Source of the DNA: Methylorubrum extorquens
GTDB taxonomy: Bacteria > Pseudomonadota > Alphaproteobacteria > Rhizobiales > Beijerinckiaceae
Reading direction: 5' to 3'
NCBI GenBank assembly: GCA_019695455.1
Contig: JAEUAC010000027.1
Coordinates: forward strand, 1-32,869
DNA: 32,869 bases
In this document: positions 7,452 through 15,322 of the stretch, piece after piece
How positions within the stretch are numbered: the first letter of the stretch is position 1
Layout: every line of letters starts with the position of its first letter
The notes under the pieces: generated by a model
Seen by the model: only the letters and a program-made list of their open reading frames with translations
Databases searched by the model: none
Told to the model about the DNA's origin: nothing
Position numbers and translations under genes: made by a program

Positions 7452-9128
7452 TCAGGCCACGCCCGGATGCAGGAAGCGGTGGATCGCCTGGACGACGACC
7501 GAGCCCTCGCCGACGCCGGACGCCACGCGCTTGACCGATCCCGACCGCACGTCGCCGACCGCGTAGATGCCGGGCGTCGTCGTCGCGAAGGGCGAGGCGA
7601 GCGCCTGCCCGGCGCCGTCGTGGCCGGTGACGACGAAGCCGGCCGCGTCGAGCGGCAGGCAGCCGGACAGCCAGTCCGTGTTCGGGACGGCGCCGATCAT
7701 GACGAACAGGCCGCCGATCGCGTGCCGCTCGGTCGCGCCGGTGCGGCGGTCGCGCCAGGTCAGGCCGTGCAGGAAGCCGTCGCCGTCCAGGCCCGACACC
7801 TCCGTGAACGGGTGCACGGTGACCTGCGGCGAGGTCGTGATGCGCTGGACGAGGTAGTCCGACATGGTCGCCGCGAGACCCGCCCCGCGCACCAGGATGT
7901 GCACGTGCGACGCCGAGCGGGACAGGAACATGGCGGCCTGTCCGGCCGAGTTGCCGCCGCCGACGATCGCGACCGGCTGGCGCTCGCAGAGCTGCGCCTC
8001 CATGCCGGTCGCCGCGTAGTAGATGCCCTGCCCCTCGAAGCGGTCGTAATCGGGCAGGTCCAGCTTGCGGTAGCGGGCGCCCGTCGCGATCACGATGGCG
8101 GCGGCCCGGACCGTGCGCCCGTCCTCCAGGGCGAGCCGGTAGGGGCGGCCGTCGCATTCCACGGACGCGACCGCGCGCGAGATCGCCAGATGGGCGCCGA
8201 ACTTCTGGGCCTGGGTCTGCGCCCGCCCGGCGAGCGCCTGGCCCGAGATGCCGGTCGGGAAGCCGAGATAGTTCTCGATCCGGGACGACGTGCCGGCCTG
8301 CCCGCCCGGCGCCTCCTGCTCGATCACGATGGTCTCGAGGCCCTCGGAGGCCGCGTAGACGGCCGCCGCGAGCCCGGCCGGGCCGGCGCCGACCACGGCC
8401 ACGTCGTAGACCCGCGCCTCGTCGATCGGCTCCGTCAGGCCGAGGCGATCGGCGAGGTCGTAGATCGCGGGATTGCGCAGGACGACGGGGCCCGGCACGA
8501 CGACGGCCGGCAGGTCGCCCTCCCCGACCCTGAGCCGCCGCATCGTGTCGGGCGCCTCCGGGTCGAGGTCGGTCGCGATCACGCGGTGCGGATAGCCGTT
8601 GCGGGTCATGAACCGCTGCAGCCGCAGCGTGTCCGCGCAATGGCTCGGGCCGAGCAGCGTGACGCCGCCGTGCCCGTGCCGGATGAAGCCGACGCGCCGC
8701 AGGATGAAGGCCCGCATCACGATCTCGGCGATGTCCGGCTCGGCCGCCATCAGGCGCCGGAACTGCGGCCGTGAGATCCGCACCAGGCGCGTGTCGCGGC
8801 AGGTCAGCGTGCTGACCAGCGATTCCCGCCCGTTCAGGAAGTTCGTCTCGCCCGTGAACTGGCCGTTCCCGTGGGTCGCGAAGACCCGGCGCTCGCGGCT
8901 CGGCCCCTCGTCGAACACCTCGGCCTCGCCCTCCAGGATGAGGAAGAAGTCGGCCGCCCGGTCGCCGCGGCGATAGAGGTACTGGCCGGACGGCACGGTC
9001 TCGGTGACGCCGTAGGCCGCGATGCGGGCGACCAGATCCGCGCCGAGCCGCGGAAAGGTCTGCGTCTCGCGCTGGTAGGGATCGGACGGATCGATCGCGT
9101 CCAGGGCCGATCCGGGCGAAGCAACCAT
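7452..9128 (-). CDS. Cyclic-nucleotide-binding-domain/thioredoxin-fold/TrxR-like FAD oxidoreductase fusion
   Basis: A 558-residue cytoplasmic fusion. Residues about 28-145 form a CRP-type cNMP-binding domain (FFLILEGEAEVF, then GQFTGETNFLNGRES). The phosphate-cassette Arg that normally contacts the cyclic phosphate appears to be Ser, so cAMP binding is doubtful. Residues about 155-230 resemble a thioredoxin/glutaredoxin fold with a single Cys in GPSHCADTL. From about 242 a thioredoxin-reductase-like domain follows: FAD site VVGAGPAG (246-252), EQEAPGGQAG, NAD(P) site IVGGGNSAG, and the FAD-closing YAVGDVRSG. The redox CxxC of true thioredoxin reductase is absent; the equivalent stretch reads IYYAATGMEAQLC. 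I chose the ATG at 9128 because GGAGGA lies 6 nt upstream; an in-frame ATG at 9146 would place that site inside the gene. The physiological electron acceptor is unknown. Confidence 0.9.
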   Translation of the reverse strand: MVASPGSALDAIDPSDPYQRETQTFPRLGADLVARIAAYGVTETVPSGQYLYRRGDRAADFFLILEGEAEVFDEGPSRERRVFATHGNGQFTGETNFLNGRESLVSTLTCRDTRLVRISRPQFRRLMAAEPDIAEIVMRAFILRRVGFIRHGHGGVTLLGPSHCADTLRLQRFMTRNGYPHRVIATDLDPEAPDTMRRLRVGEGDLPAVVVPGPVVLRNPAIYDLADRLGLTEPIDEARVYDVAVVGAGPAGLAAAVYAASEGLETIVIEQEAPGGQAGTSSRIENYLGFPTGISGQALAGRAQTQAQKFGAHLAISRAVASVECDGRPYRLALEDGRTVRAAAIVIATGARYRKLDLPDYDRFEGQGIYYAATGMEAQLCERQPVAIVGGGNSAGQAAMFLSRSASHVHILVRGAGLAATMSDYLVQRITTSPQVTVHPFTEVSGLDGDGFLHGLTWRDRRTGATERHAIGGLFVMIGAVPNTDWLSGCLPLDAAGFVVTGHDGAGQALASPFATTTPGIYAVGDVRSGSVKRVASGVGEGSVVVQAIHRFLHPGVA

Positions 9129-9519
9129 GGGACATCCTCCAGACATGCGGTTCGGCCGGGCAGCATCGCGCATCGCGAGACCCGGGCCAAACCGGGATCG
9201 GCATCCGACCGGGCGCATCCGGCGATCGACTGACGCGCACTGCGCGCCGCGCTGCGCTTGTCTTGGCGAGATCGGGCCCGCGCTCGCGGATCGGCGCCCG
9301 TGCCGGCGGACGACGCGCCCGCGCACGCGGTCGCCGGCCCTGCCCGCGACGGATGCGTCCTCTCGGTCCGACTGGCCGACGACTTGCCTGGACTTTGGGC
9401 GCGACCCGCCCCGGCGACCGGGCTATGGGGCGCCGTTCCGATCGGAGAACGCGAACCCGACCGCCCGGTCGGCCGCGGGCCCGTCCCGGCGCCGTCGCCG
9501 CAGACCTGCTGGAGCCACC
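9129..9519. promoter_or_regulatory. Divergent intergenic region
   Basis: This 391-bp gap separates the flavoprotein gene (leftward) from the alpha/beta hydrolase gene (rightward) and must contain both promoters. I find no convincing -35/-10 pair. The clearest structure is a 7-bp dyad, CCGACCG (9457-9463) with CGGTCGG (9466-9472), separated by 2 bp and ending 47 nt before the hydrolase ATG. It could be an operator half-site pair. Other short GC dyads (for example around 9180-9196) are of the sort expected by chance. No small ORF with a ribosome site stands out. Confidence 0.4.
9135..9140 (-). promoter_or_regulatory. Ribosome binding site deciding the flavoprotein start
   Basis: The minus-strand sequence GGAGGA, six bases before the ATG at 9128, is a near-consensus Shine-Dalgarno site. 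It supports that start over the longer in-frame alternatives upstream. Confidence 0.7.
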
Positions 9520-10347
9520 ATGACCCACGTCACGACCGCCGACGGCACCCGGATCTTCGTCAAGGATTGGGGGCCCCGGGACGCGACGCCCGTCGTGTTC
9601 TCGCACGGATGGCCGCTCTCGTCGGACGCGTGGGACGGCCAGATGCTGTTCCTGCTGCAGCAGGGCCTGCGCGTCGTCGCGCACGACCGGCGCGGGCACG
9701 GCCGGTCGGACCAGCCGGCGACCGGCAACGACATGGACACCTACGCGGACGACCTCGCGGCCGTCATGGACGCGCTCGACATTCGGGGGGCCACCCTCGT
9801 CGGGCACTCGACCGGCGGCGGCGAGGTCGCGCGCTACATCGGCCGGCACGGCACGGGGCGGGTCGCCAAGGCCGTCCTCGTCGGGGCGGTGCCGCCCATC
9901 ATGGTGTCGAGCGCGGACTGGCCGGGCGGGCTCGCCCTCTCCGTCTTCGACGGCATCCGCAAGGGCGTGTTCGACAACCGCTCGCAATTCTACCTGGACC
10001 TCGCGGTGCCGTTCTACGGCATGAACCGGCCGGGCGCCGTCGTCAGCGAAGGCCTGAAGCACACCTTCTGGGGCCAGGGCATGATGGGCGGCATCGTCGG
10101 CCAATACGCCTGCATCCGCGAGTTCTCGGAGGTCGACTACACGGCGGACCTGCGCCGATTCGACGTGCCGACGCTCGTCATCCACGGCGACGACGACCAG
10201 ATCGTGCCGATCGGGCATGCGGGCCGGCTCACGGCCACGATCGTGAAGGGCGCGACGCTGAAGGTCTACGAGGGCGCACCGCACGGCCTCGCCTCCACGC
10301 ACCAGGACCGGCTGAACGCCGACCTCCTCGCCTTCGTCGCAGGCTGA
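9520..10347 (+). CDS. Alpha/beta hydrolase, non-heme chloroperoxidase family
   Basis: Single-domain alpha/beta hydrolase of 275 residues. Ser97 is the nucleophile in the elbow VGHSTGG, the acid is Asp226 within IHGDDDQIVP, and the base is His255 in GAPHGL. VVFSHGWPLSSDAWD (25-39) supplies the oxyanion-hole HGWP, and AHDRRGHGRSDQP (54-66) is characteristic of cofactor-free haloperoxidases/esterases. Chlorination or perhydrolysis is usually a side activity of these enzymes, and the biological substrate is probably an ester (family knowledge). No signal peptide is seen. The ATG at 9520 has GGAG at 9511-9514. It is transcribed divergently from the flavoprotein gene and converges on the oligopeptide-type ATPase gene with a 30-bp GC-only gap. 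Confidence 0.93.
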   Translation: MTHVTTADGTRIFVKDWGPRDATPVVFSHGWPLSSDAWDGQMLFLLQQGLRVVAHDRRGHGRSDQPATGNDMDTYADDLAAVMDALDIRGATLVGHSTGGGEVARYIGRHGTGRVAKAVLVGAVPPIMVSSADWPGGLALSVFDGIRKGVFDNRSQFYLDLAVPFYGMNRPGAVVSEGLKHTFWGQGMMGGIVGQYACIREFSEVDYTADLRRFDVPTLVIHGDDDQIVPIGHAGRLTATIVKGATLKVYEGAPHGLASTHQDRLNADLLAFVAG

Positions 10348-10377
10348 CGGCGGGGCCCGGGGCGGCGGCCGGCGGCC

Positions 10378-11361
10378 TCAGCCCGCGAAGTGGCAGGCGG
10401 CCTCCTGGCCGCCCGCGTCCCGGAGCAGCGGGCGCTCGCTGCGGCACGGGTCCGGCACGCGCGCGATCGGGCAGCGCGGGTGGAAGGCGCAGCCCGGCGG
10501 CGGATCGAGCGGCGACGGGATCTGGCCGACGGCCGGCGTGAACACGGCGCGCCCGGCCTCGAGCCGCGGCACGGCCGCCAGCAGCGAGCGCGTGTAGGGG
10601 TGCTGCGGGTCCTCGTAGACGGAGCGGGTCGGGCCGATCTCGACGATGCGGCCGAGATACATGACGGCGACCCGGTCGCAGAGGTGCCGGACGATCCCGA
10701 GATCGTGGGAGATGAAGAGGGTCGTGAGGTCGCCGCCGGCCCGCAGCCCGAGCAGCAGGTTCACGATCTGCGCCTGGATCGAGACGTCGAGCGAGGCGAC
10801 CGGCTCGTCGCAGACGAGCACGTCCGGCCGCATGGCGAGCGCCCGCGCGATGGCGACCCGCTGGCGCTGGCCGCCCGAGAACTGGTGCGGGAAGCGCCCG
10901 ACCATGTCCGGATCGAGCCCGACGGCCGCGAGCCGGTCCCGCGCGAAGACCGTGGCGTCCCGCCGGTCGACGAGGCCGTGGGCCAGCGGCCCCTCCGTCA
11001 GGGCCTCGCCGATGCGCATGCGCGGATCGAGTGACGAGAACGGGTCCTGGAACACGGTCTGGACGCGCGTCGTGACCTTGCGGCCGGCTGCCCTGACGGG
11101 CGCGCCGTCGATCTCGATCCGGCCGGCGCTCGGATCGAGGATGCCGGCGACGAGGCGCCCGAGCGTGGACTTGCCGCAGCCGGATTCGCCGACGAGCCCC
11201 AGCATCTCGCCGCGGCGGATCGCGAGCGAGACGTCCGACACGGCCTGGACGGGCCGGGTCTCGACGGAGGCCCCCAGCCGCGCCGCGATCCGGTCACCGA
11301 CCGACAGCGCGGGCCGGAAGAGCTTCGAGACGCCCGCGACGGAGACGAAGGCGTCGCTCAT
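10378..11361 (-). CDS. Oligopeptide/dipeptide ABC transporter ATP-binding protein (DppF/OppF-like)
   Basis: Second ATPase of a peptide/opine/nickel-class importer, 327 residues. Walker A is GESGCGKST, the Q-loop is VFQDPFSSLDPRM, the signature is FSGGQRQRV, Walker B is VLVCDEPVASLD, and the H-loop is FISHDLGIV. The C-terminal oligopeptide-transporter domain carries HPYTRSLLAAVP and the cysteine motif CAFHPRCP, with a further Cys in DPCRSE, as in DppD/DppF proteins where an Fe-S cluster has been reported. Its ATG overlaps the stop of the upstream ATPase gene by 4 nt, so it is the last gene of a four-gene leftward operon. The matching binding protein is probably the family 5 protein at 15323-16912 on the other strand. 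Confidence 0.94.
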   Translation of the reverse strand: MSDAFVSVAGVSKLFRPALSVGDRIAARLGASVETRPVQAVSDVSLAIRRGEMLGLVGESGCGKSTLGRLVAGILDPSAGRIEIDGAPVRAAGRKVTTRVQTVFQDPFSSLDPRMRIGEALTEGPLAHGLVDRRDATVFARDRLAAVGLDPDMVGRFPHQFSGGQRQRVAIARALAMRPDVLVCDEPVASLDVSIQAQIVNLLLGLRAGGDLTTLFISHDLGIVRHLCDRVAVMYLGRIVEIGPTRSVYEDPQHPYTRSLLAAVPRLEAGRAVFTPAVGQIPSPLDPPPGCAFHPRCPIARVPDPCRSERPLLRDAGGQEAACHFAG

Positions 11362-12344
11362 GCGGCCTCCGCCGGATCGAGCGTGAGCGGAAAGTGGCAG
11401 CGCGCCCGGCGGAGCGGGCCGCCGGTCGGCTCCGGTGCCACGCGGCAGGTGGCCGGGACGGCGCGCGGGCAGCGGGGCTGGAAGGCGCAGCCCTCCGGGA
11501 TCCGCAGCAGAGAGGGCGCCTGCCCCGGGATGGGCCGGAGCGGCACGCCGGGCTCGGCCTGGGACGGGAGCGAGGCGAGGAGCCCCGCCGTGTAGGGATG
11601 GCGCGGCGCCGTGAGGACCAGCGCCGTCGGGCCCTCCTCCACGATGCGGCCGGCATACATGACGGCGAGCCGGTCCGAGAGCGCGGAGACGACGGCGAGG
11701 TCGTGCGAGATCCAGACGAGCGCGGTCCCGCTCTCCGCCACCAGGCTCCGCATCTCGGCCAGGATGCCGGCCTGGACGGAGACGTCGAGCGCGGTGGTCG
11801 GCTCGTCCGCGATGATGACGGCCGGACCGTGCAGCAGCGCCACCGCGATCGCGACGCGCTGGCGCATGCCGCCGGAGAACTGGTGCGGATAGGCGTCGAG
11901 CCGCGCCTCCGGCTCGGGCAGGCCGACGCGGCGGAGCACGTCGGCGGCGCGGGCCCGCGCGGCGCGCGCCGAGACGCGCTCGTGCGCGACCACGGCGAGG
12001 CGCATCTGCTCGCCGATCCGCAGCACGGGGTTGAGGGTCGTCGCGGGGTCCTGGAAGACCATGGCGATCTCCCGCCCCCGCACCCGGCGCAGCTCCCGCG
12101 GCGGCAGCCCCACGAGCTCCCGCCCGTTCAGCCGCACGGAGCCCCCGACGATGCGGCCGGGCGGATCGACGAGGCCGAGGAGCGAGAAGCCCGTGACGCT
12201 CTTGCCCGAGCAGGATTCGCCGACGAGCCCCAGCACCTCGCCGCGGTCCAGCGCGAAGGACACGCCGTCGACCGCCTTCGCGACGCCGGCGCGGGTCGCG
12301 AAATGGGTCGCGAGATCGCGGACGACGAGGACGGGCTCCGTCAC
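11358..12344 (-). CDS. Oligopeptide/dipeptide ABC transporter ATP-binding protein (DppD/OppD-like)
   Basis: First ATPase of the importer, 328 residues. Walker A reads GESCSGKSV, with Cys where most relatives have Gly in GESGSGKS; the essential Gly-Lys-Ser is kept. The Q-loop is VFQDPATTLNPVLRIG, the signature is FSGGMRQRV, Walker B is VIIADEPTTALD, and the H-loop is WISHDLAVV. The C-terminal HPYTAGLLASLP and CAFQPRCP motifs are typical of OppD. Translation starts with GTG at 12344 inside the permease stop (GTGA), and the gene ends over the next ATG. These overlaps indicate coupled expression of all four transporter genes. Confidence 0.94.
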   Translation of the reverse strand: MTEPVLVVRDLATHFATRAGVAKAVDGVSFALDRGEVLGLVGESCSGKSVTGFSLLGLVDPPGRIVGGSVRLNGRELVGLPPRELRRVRGREIAMVFQDPATTLNPVLRIGEQMRLAVVAHERVSARAARARAADVLRRVGLPEPEARLDAYPHQFSGGMRQRVAIAVALLHGPAVIIADEPTTALDVSVQAGILAEMRSLVAESGTALVWISHDLAVVSALSDRLAVMYAGRIVEEGPTALVLTAPRHPYTAGLLASLPSQAEPGVPLRPIPGQAPSLLRIPEGCAFQPRCPRAVPATCRVAPEPTGGPLRRARCHFPLTLDPAEAA

Positions 12345-13216
12345 CGCTTCAGCCTCGGGTTGAACTGGTCGCGCACCTGGTCGCCGACGAGGTTGATGGC
12401 GACGATCAGCACGATGAGGGCGATGCCGGGATAGACCGAGATCCAGGTCCGGCCGCTCATCATGTACTGAAAGCCGTTGGCGATCAGCATGCCGAGCGAC
12501 GGCTCCGTCACGGGCAGGCCGAGGCCCAGGAAGGACAGCGTCGCCTCGAGCGCGATGGCGTTCGCGACCTGCACGGTCGCCACCACGACGAGCGGCGGCA
12601 GCGTGTTCGGCAGGAGGTGGCGGAACACGATGCGGCGCCCCGACAGCGGCGTCGCGGCCGCGGCCTCGATGTAGTCCTTGCGGCGCTCGGCGGAGGCGGC
12701 CCCGAAGGCCGTGCGGGCGAAGTAGGCGTATTGGGCCGCGACGAGCGCGGTCACGAGCTGCGCCTTGCCCTGCCCGAGCAGCGCCGACAGGACCAGCGCG
12801 AGGAGGATCGCCGGGAACGAGAGCTGCAGGTCGACGACCCGCATCACGATCGCCGCGACCCAGCCGCCCCGGTAGGCCGCGAGCAGCCCGAGGCTCGCGC
12901 CGATCGCGAGCGCGAAGGTGCCCGCCGCGAGCCCCATCTCGATGGAGATGCGCAGGCCGTAGAGGATGGCGGAGAGGAGGTCGCGCCCCTGCGCGTCCGT
13001 GCCGAGCCAGTGCGTGTAGCCCTCGGAGCCGACGAAGCCCGGCGGGCGCCGCGCGTCGGCCAGGCTCAGGTTGGCGATGTCGTAGGGGTCCTGCGGCGCG
13101 ATCCAGGGCGCCGCCAGCGCCAGCGTCACGATGGCGACCACGACGGCCAGCGCGACGACGGCGAGCGGGCTCTCGCGGTACTCGGCCCAGAACCGGCCCC
13201 AGGGCGTCTCGGTCAC
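12341..13216 (-). CDS. Peptide-type ABC transporter permease (DppC/OppC-like)
   Basis: Inner-membrane subunit of 291 residues. A short cytoplasmic N-terminus is followed by a first membrane helix (about 17-36), the periplasmic loop containing PWIAPQDPYDI and HWLGTDAQGRDLLS (a DppC/OppC hallmark), and five further hydrophobic segments. The EAA-type ATPase-docking loop is seen as YIEAAAATPLSGRRIVFRHLLPN followed by PLVVV. The C-terminus has LSFLGLGLPVTEPSLGMLI and RDQFNPRLKR. The GTG at 13216 overlaps the DppB-like stop by 4 nt. It pairs with the DppB-like permease to form the heterodimeric channel. Confidence 0.94.
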   Translation of the reverse strand: MTETPWGRFWAEYRESPLAVVALAVVVAIVTLALAAPWIAPQDPYDIANLSLADARRPPGFVGSEGYTHWLGTDAQGRDLLSAILYGLRISIEMGLAAGTFALAIGASLGLLAAYRGGWVAAIVMRVVDLQLSFPAILLALVLSALLGQGKAQLVTALVAAQYAYFARTAFGAASAERRKDYIEAAAATPLSGRRIVFRHLLPNTLPPLVVVATVQVANAIALEATLSFLGLGLPVTEPSLGMLIANGFQYMMSGRTWISVYPGIALIVLIVAINLVGDQVRDQFNPRLKR

Positions 13217-14187
13217 GCGGGCGCTCCCCGGCCGAGCCGCGGATCGAGCGCCGCGTAGGCGAGGTCCACGAGGAGGTTGATGGTGACGAAGACGAGCGCG
13301 ATCAGGACGAGGTAGGCGACCATGACGGGCCGGTCGAGCGAGGTGATCGAATCGATGATCAGCTTGCCGAGCCCGGGCCAGGAGAAGATCGTCTCCGTCA
13401 CGACCGCGAAGGCGAGCGTGGAGCCGAACTCGAGCCCGAACACCGTCACGATCGGGATCGAGATCAGCTTGAGCACGTGCCGGCGCAGGATCGTCCATTC
13501 CGACAGGCCGGCCGCGCGGGCGAACTTGATCGTGTCGGTGCCCATCGTCTCCCGCGTCCCGGCGCGCGCGAGGCGGATCATGAGGGCGAGCTTGAAGAGC
13601 GACAGGTTCAGCGCCGGCAGGACCAGGTGCGAGAGGCCGTTCAGCGTGAGGACGCTCCATTCGACGCCGCCGACCGAGACCGTGGCGCCGCGCCCGCCCG
13701 CCGGGAGCCAGCCGAGCTCGACGGAGAAGACGAGGATCAGGATGAGGCCGATCCAGAAGGTCGGCACCGAGAAGCCGATGACGGAGACCGCCATCACGGC
13801 CTTCGCGACCGGGCTCGCGGGCCGGTAGCCGGCATAGATGCCGAGCGGCACGCCGATGCAGGTCGCGGCGAGCACGGCCGCGAGCGTCAGCTCCAGCGTC
13901 GCCGGCAGGCGGCTCAGGATCAGCTGCAGCACCGGCATGCCGAACACGAACGAGCGGCCGAAATCCCCGGACAGGAGGTTGCCCAGGAAGGTCGCGTATT
14001 GGCGCCAGAGCGGCTGGTCGAGCCCGTAGCGCGCGATGGTGGCGGCGCGGATGTCCTGCGTCGCGTCCGGCGAGAGCAGCACGTCGATCGGGTTGCCGAC
14101 CGCGTACACGCCGACGAAGACCAGAGCCGACATGACGAGCATGACGAGCGCGGCCCCGAACAGTCGCTGGATGAGAAAGCCGAGCAT
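13213..14187 (-). CDS. Peptide-type ABC transporter permease (DppB/OppB-like)
   Basis: First gene of the leftward transporter operon, 324 residues. The N-terminus LGFLIQRLFGAALVMLVMS is the standard DppB opening helix, followed by the periplasmic segment with YGLDQPLWRQYATFLGNLLSGDFG. The docking loop reads FARAAGLSEWTILRRHVLKL, and the C-terminus has ETIFSWPGLGKLIIDSI and the LAYAALDPRL tail. The ATG at 14187 gives this family N-terminus; an in-frame start at 14229 would add 14 polar residues and is less likely. Promoter elements should lie in the 134-bp divergent gap to the deacetylase gene. Confidence 0.93.
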   Translation of the reverse strand: MLGFLIQRLFGAALVMLVMSALVFVGVYAVGNPIDVLLSPDATQDIRAATIARYGLDQPLWRQYATFLGNLLSGDFGRSFVFGMPVLQLILSRLPATLELTLAAVLAATCIGVPLGIYAGYRPASPVAKAVMAVSVIGFSVPTFWIGLILILVFSVELGWLPAGGRGATVSVGGVEWSVLTLNGLSHLVLPALNLSLFKLALMIRLARAGTRETMGTDTIKFARAAGLSEWTILRRHVLKLISIPIVTVFGLEFGSTLAFAVVTETIFSWPGLGKLIIDSITSLDRPVMVAYLVLIALVFVTINLLVDLAYAALDPRLGRGAPA

Positions 14188-14321
14188 TCGACGCCTGTAG
14201 CAAGGTCCGTGCGGGCCGCGCACCTGCAAAAGCGGCGCAGGCCCGACCGCGTCCGGCGCCGATTGTCGGGCCCGCGGCGGCGTGCGAGGCGTGGGCTCCG
14301 ACGCGGACCACCGGGACGACC
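14188..14321. promoter_or_regulatory. Divergent gap between transporter and hydrolase operons
   Basis: The 134-bp space lies between the dppB-like start (leftward) and the NodB-fold hydrolase start (rightward). It must carry promoters for both directions. I see only GC-rich sequence with one AT-containing island, CTGCAAAAGC, near 14223-14232, and no clear -35/-10 pair. Confidence 0.4.
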
Positions 14322-15224
14322 ATGAGCGACACGCCCCTCGAACCCTGGCAATGGCCGGAGGCGCAATGGCGCGGGATCGTGAACCACGTGCGGGCCGGCC
14401 GCGGCTACCGCCCGGCCTCCTGGCCCGGCGGGGCGCGCTGCGCGGTCGCGCTCTCCTTCGACAGCGACCACGAGACGAACGAGCTGCGCGACGGCGGCAC
14501 CTCCATCGGCCGGCTGTCCTGGGGCCAGTTCGGCAACCGCGTCGGCGTGCCCCGCATCCTGGCGCTCCTCGCGCGCCACGACGTCCGGGCGAGCTTCTAC
14601 GTGCCGGCGGTGGCGGCCCTCCTGCACCCGGACGAGCAGCGGCGCGTGGTGGCCGAGGGTCACGAGATCGGCATCCACGGCTGGATCCACGAGCTCAACT
14701 CCGTCCTGCCCTACGAGGCGGAACGCGACCTCATGTTCCGCTCGGCCGACACGCTCGAGAAGATCACGGGCGTGCGGCCGGTCGGCCTGCGGACGCCGTC
14801 GTGGGACTTCAGCCCCTCCACGCTGAAGATCGAGGGGGAACTCGGGCTTCTCTACGATTCGTCGCTCATGGCGGACGAGGATTGCTACGCGTTGCTGCTC
14901 GACGGGGTCGACACGGGGATCGTCGAGGTGCCGGTGGAATGGGTGCGCGACGACGCCGTCTACTTCATGATGAATCGCTTCCAGTCCCTCCGGCCGTACA
15001 CGCCGCCGGCCGACGTCCTCGACATCTTCCGGCGCGAGTTCGACGCGGCCTACGAGGAGGGCGGGCTGTTCCAGCTGACCATGCACCCGCACATCATCAC
15101 GCACCGGTCGCGCATCTGGATCCTCGACGAGCTGATCCGCCACGCGCGCGCCAAGGGCGACGTCTGGTTCGGCACCCATGCGGAGGTCGCCGCGCACGCG
15201 AAGGCCGCGGCGGTCGAACCCTGA
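14322..15224 (+). CDS. Polysaccharide deacetylase (NodB-fold) family hydrolase
   Basis: Metal-dependent amidohydrolase fold of 300 residues without a signal peptide. Motif 1 is SFDSDHE (Asp47/Asp49), as in the HP0310 peptidoglycan-deacetylase-like branch. Motif 2 is EIGIHGWIHE, giving the His119-x3-His123 metal pair. Motif 3 is LRTPSWDFS, with Arg157. The late His motif is QLTMHPHI. Unlike the paralogue at 5729, all metal-site motifs are near canonical, so N-deacetylase or cyclic-amidohydrolase chemistry is likely. The DSDHE form is also common in cytoplasmic catabolic enzymes, and the neighbouring creatininase-family protein and importer favour a small N-acyl or cyclic amide substrate over a cell-wall polymer (inference). 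It diverges from the dppBCDF-like operon and lies upstream of the binding protein gene. Confidence 0.9.
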   Translation: MSDTPLEPWQWPEAQWRGIVNHVRAGRGYRPASWPGGARCAVALSFDSDHETNELRDGGTSIGRLSWGQFGNRVGVPRILALLARHDVRASFYVPAVAALLHPDEQRRVVAEGHEIGIHGWIHELNSVLPYEAERDLMFRSADTLEKITGVRPVGLRTPSWDFSPSTLKIEGELGLLYDSSLMADEDCYALLLDGVDTGIVEVPVEWVRDDAVYFMMNRFQSLRPYTPPADVLDIFRREFDAAYEEGGLFQLTMHPHIITHRSRIWILDELIRHARAKGDVWFGTHAEVAAHAKAAAVEP

Positions 15225-15225
15225 C

Positions 15226-15258
15226 GATCGGCGCCCGCGGCTTGAGACGGCGCCGATC
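15226..15258. promoter_or_regulatory. Perfect 10-bp inverted repeat overlapping a promoter
   Basis: GATCGGCGCC (15226-15235) and its exact reverse complement GGCGCCGATC (15249-15258) are separated by 13 bp. The dyad starts 2 nt after the hydrolase stop. Its right arm lies inside the -35/-10 spacer of the promoter at 15242-15270, and the -35 is in the loop. It could be a terminator hairpin for the hydrolase gene, an operator for the next promoter, or both. No T tract follows. Confidence 0.5.
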
Positions 15259-15270
15259 CGCCTCTAGCAT
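15242..15270 (+). promoter_or_regulatory. Sigma-70-type promoter for the family 5 binding protein
   Basis: TTGAGA (15242-15247) and TAGCAT (15265-15270) are separated by exactly 17 bp, in the 98-bp gap before the binding protein gene. The -10 ends 52 nt before the ATG at 15323. It is the best promoter match I can find in the window. It would allow the binding protein and the genes after it to be expressed separately from the hydrolase gene. Confidence 0.5.
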
Positions 15271-15322
15271 GATCCCGCGGCCGCCGATCCCTCGGCCCGG
15301 CCCACGCCCCTACGGATACGGA

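Noticed and set aside
9129..9519. Small ORFs in the 391-bp divergent gap
   Set aside because: Frames in the gap are only extensions or shadows of the flanking genes, without a ribosome site or recognisable sequence.
7330..10302. 990-codon open frame on the minus strand, and similar long antisense frames (for example 2944-4926, 22283-24265, 30580-32670)
   Set aside because: They overlap well-supported genes in another frame, have Arg/Ala/Pro-rich compositions typical of shadow frames at 70% GC, and show no domain motifs of their own apart from those of the true gene read in part.
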